The notes under the pieces were generated by a model. It was given only the letters and a program-made list of their open reading frames with translations, made no database searches and was not told the DNA's origin. Made by a program: the position numbers and the translations under genes. Positions 63,147 to 64,000 of a stretch of 64,000 nucleotides of DNA are shown here, one piece after another. Source of the DNA: Owenia fusiformis (lineage: Eukaryota > Annelida > Polychaeta > Sabellida > Oweniidae); the NCBI GenBank assembly GCA_903813345.2, contig CAIIXF020000001.1, positions 24,233,915 through 24,297,914 of the forward strand. The letters are read 5' to 3'. Within the stretch, counting starts at the first letter, position 1. The number at the start of each line of letters is the position of its first letter.

Positions 63147-64000
63147 TTTTTTAAATAGTGCATATAATACTATACAGAAATATACATGATATAAAAGGAT
63201 ATAGGATTCAGAGATAAACATTTATTTGAGGATTGATGAAAGCCATTTAAAAAAAAGAAGTTCACTATCAATCCTTAAAAATATATGTTTATAATATAAA
63301 ATATTTCTACATATCACTAAGTTTAGATCAATATTTTTCAATTTCTTCTGACAATTCACACCACTTGGTGTAAATTGCTAAACAGATTATTGTAATAAGA
63401 ATGTTTCTGAAGGGGGTTATGTTGCTTCCTAAAGGCCAACCAATGATTAAATGTTTATATTTGATATGACATTTTAGAATCTGACTAAATTTTTCCCATA
63501 TTGGGGTGACCTTTTTACATTCAAAAAGCAAATGTTTTGAAGTATGTCTGCATTTACAAATGCAGCAAGAACTTTGAATATTACTGTTCCACTTCGAAAT
63601 CATATCTCCACAAGCAAGTAAATTGTTTAAAATCTTATAATTAAATTCTGCAAAGTATCTATAGTTAAGGTTTATAGTTTTTTGAAGGTAAATATTGTTC
63701 CAGATTTTCTTATCTTGAATATTAAATTCTTTGTTCCATTTAAACTGATTTATGTTTTTTTCAAATTTGAAGTTAATTAATTCATTGTAAAAGAATTTTG
63801 CTTTCTTATCAATTAAATCAACATATCTGTTTCCGATAAAGAATGTCTTTCTGTTTTTAAAAGTATTTAGGTATTTGAGTTTTGTTTTGTCAAAATTTTT
63901 ACACAAAGACATTATTACTTTTTTAATTACACTCAACTCAGAGATCCAGTTTCTCTTCTTTTTAAGTGATTCAAGAAAAATATCTGAACTTTTAAAATTG
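63147..64000 (-). mobile_element. LINE (L1/Tx1-like), 3' end with intact ORF2 C terminus, runs off right edge
   Basis: A plus-strand T-run at about 63146-63153 marks the poly(A) tail. The minus-strand frame 63328 to the edge is open, with no upstream stop inside the window. The C terminus has the zinc motif: CCICKCRHTSKHLLFECK, then IWEKFSQIL, as in the zf-RVT region of L1-like elements. It inserted into the mariner-like element at 'catgactc'. Confidence 0.8.

Overview
The window is eukaryotic nuclear DNA from an invertebrate, most likely a lophotrochozoan and plausibly a mollusc. It is AT-rich, its genes have short exons with GT-AG introns, and it is packed with non-autonomous transposons. 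Evidence for a mollusc is indirect: a huge secreted thrombospondin-repeat gene, an intact animal CACTA-type transposase, and hairpin-ended elements with tandem-repeat cores that resemble the bivalve 'pearl'/Helentron group. The species cannot be named from the sequence alone.

Layout. 1-2496 (minus): 5' part of a BEN-domain, coiled-coil gene running off the left edge, with a tandem duplication that copied part of an exon. 2497-6154: no gene; minisatellites and a TIR element. 6322-10336 (plus): a four-exon reading frame of 951 aa that I reconstructed, joining a C2H2 finger to a CACTA/EnSpm-like (Tnp2) transposase. 10911-12060: a perfect palindrome and a dimeric satellite of about 152 bp. 12113-38926 (minus): one large gene of 30 coding exons for a secreted protein with signal peptide, PAN/apple-like region, EGF, two TSP1, one SRCR split over two exons, then 25 more TSP1 domains. 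Nearly all TSP1 exons are 165 nt and phase 1-1. Its introns hold many transposons. 40510-50800 (minus): NDUFA7, four exons, with a large intron full of nested elements. 51060-57036 (plus): RPS28, three coding exons, head to head with NDUFA7 across 259 bp. About 93% of RPS28 intron 2 is palindromic TTAA- or TA-flanked elements laid end to end. 58111-64000: intergenic transposon nest (mariner-like ends, a 9-bp-TSD element, LINE fragments).

How the parts relate. The NDUFA7-RPS28 pair shares a putative bidirectional promoter and recalls the same neighbours in human. The TSP1 gene grew by duplication of one symmetric exon unit. The transposons give a readable relative chronology: several insertions interrupt others with clean target-site duplications. 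No CRISPR, operon or bacterial feature is present.
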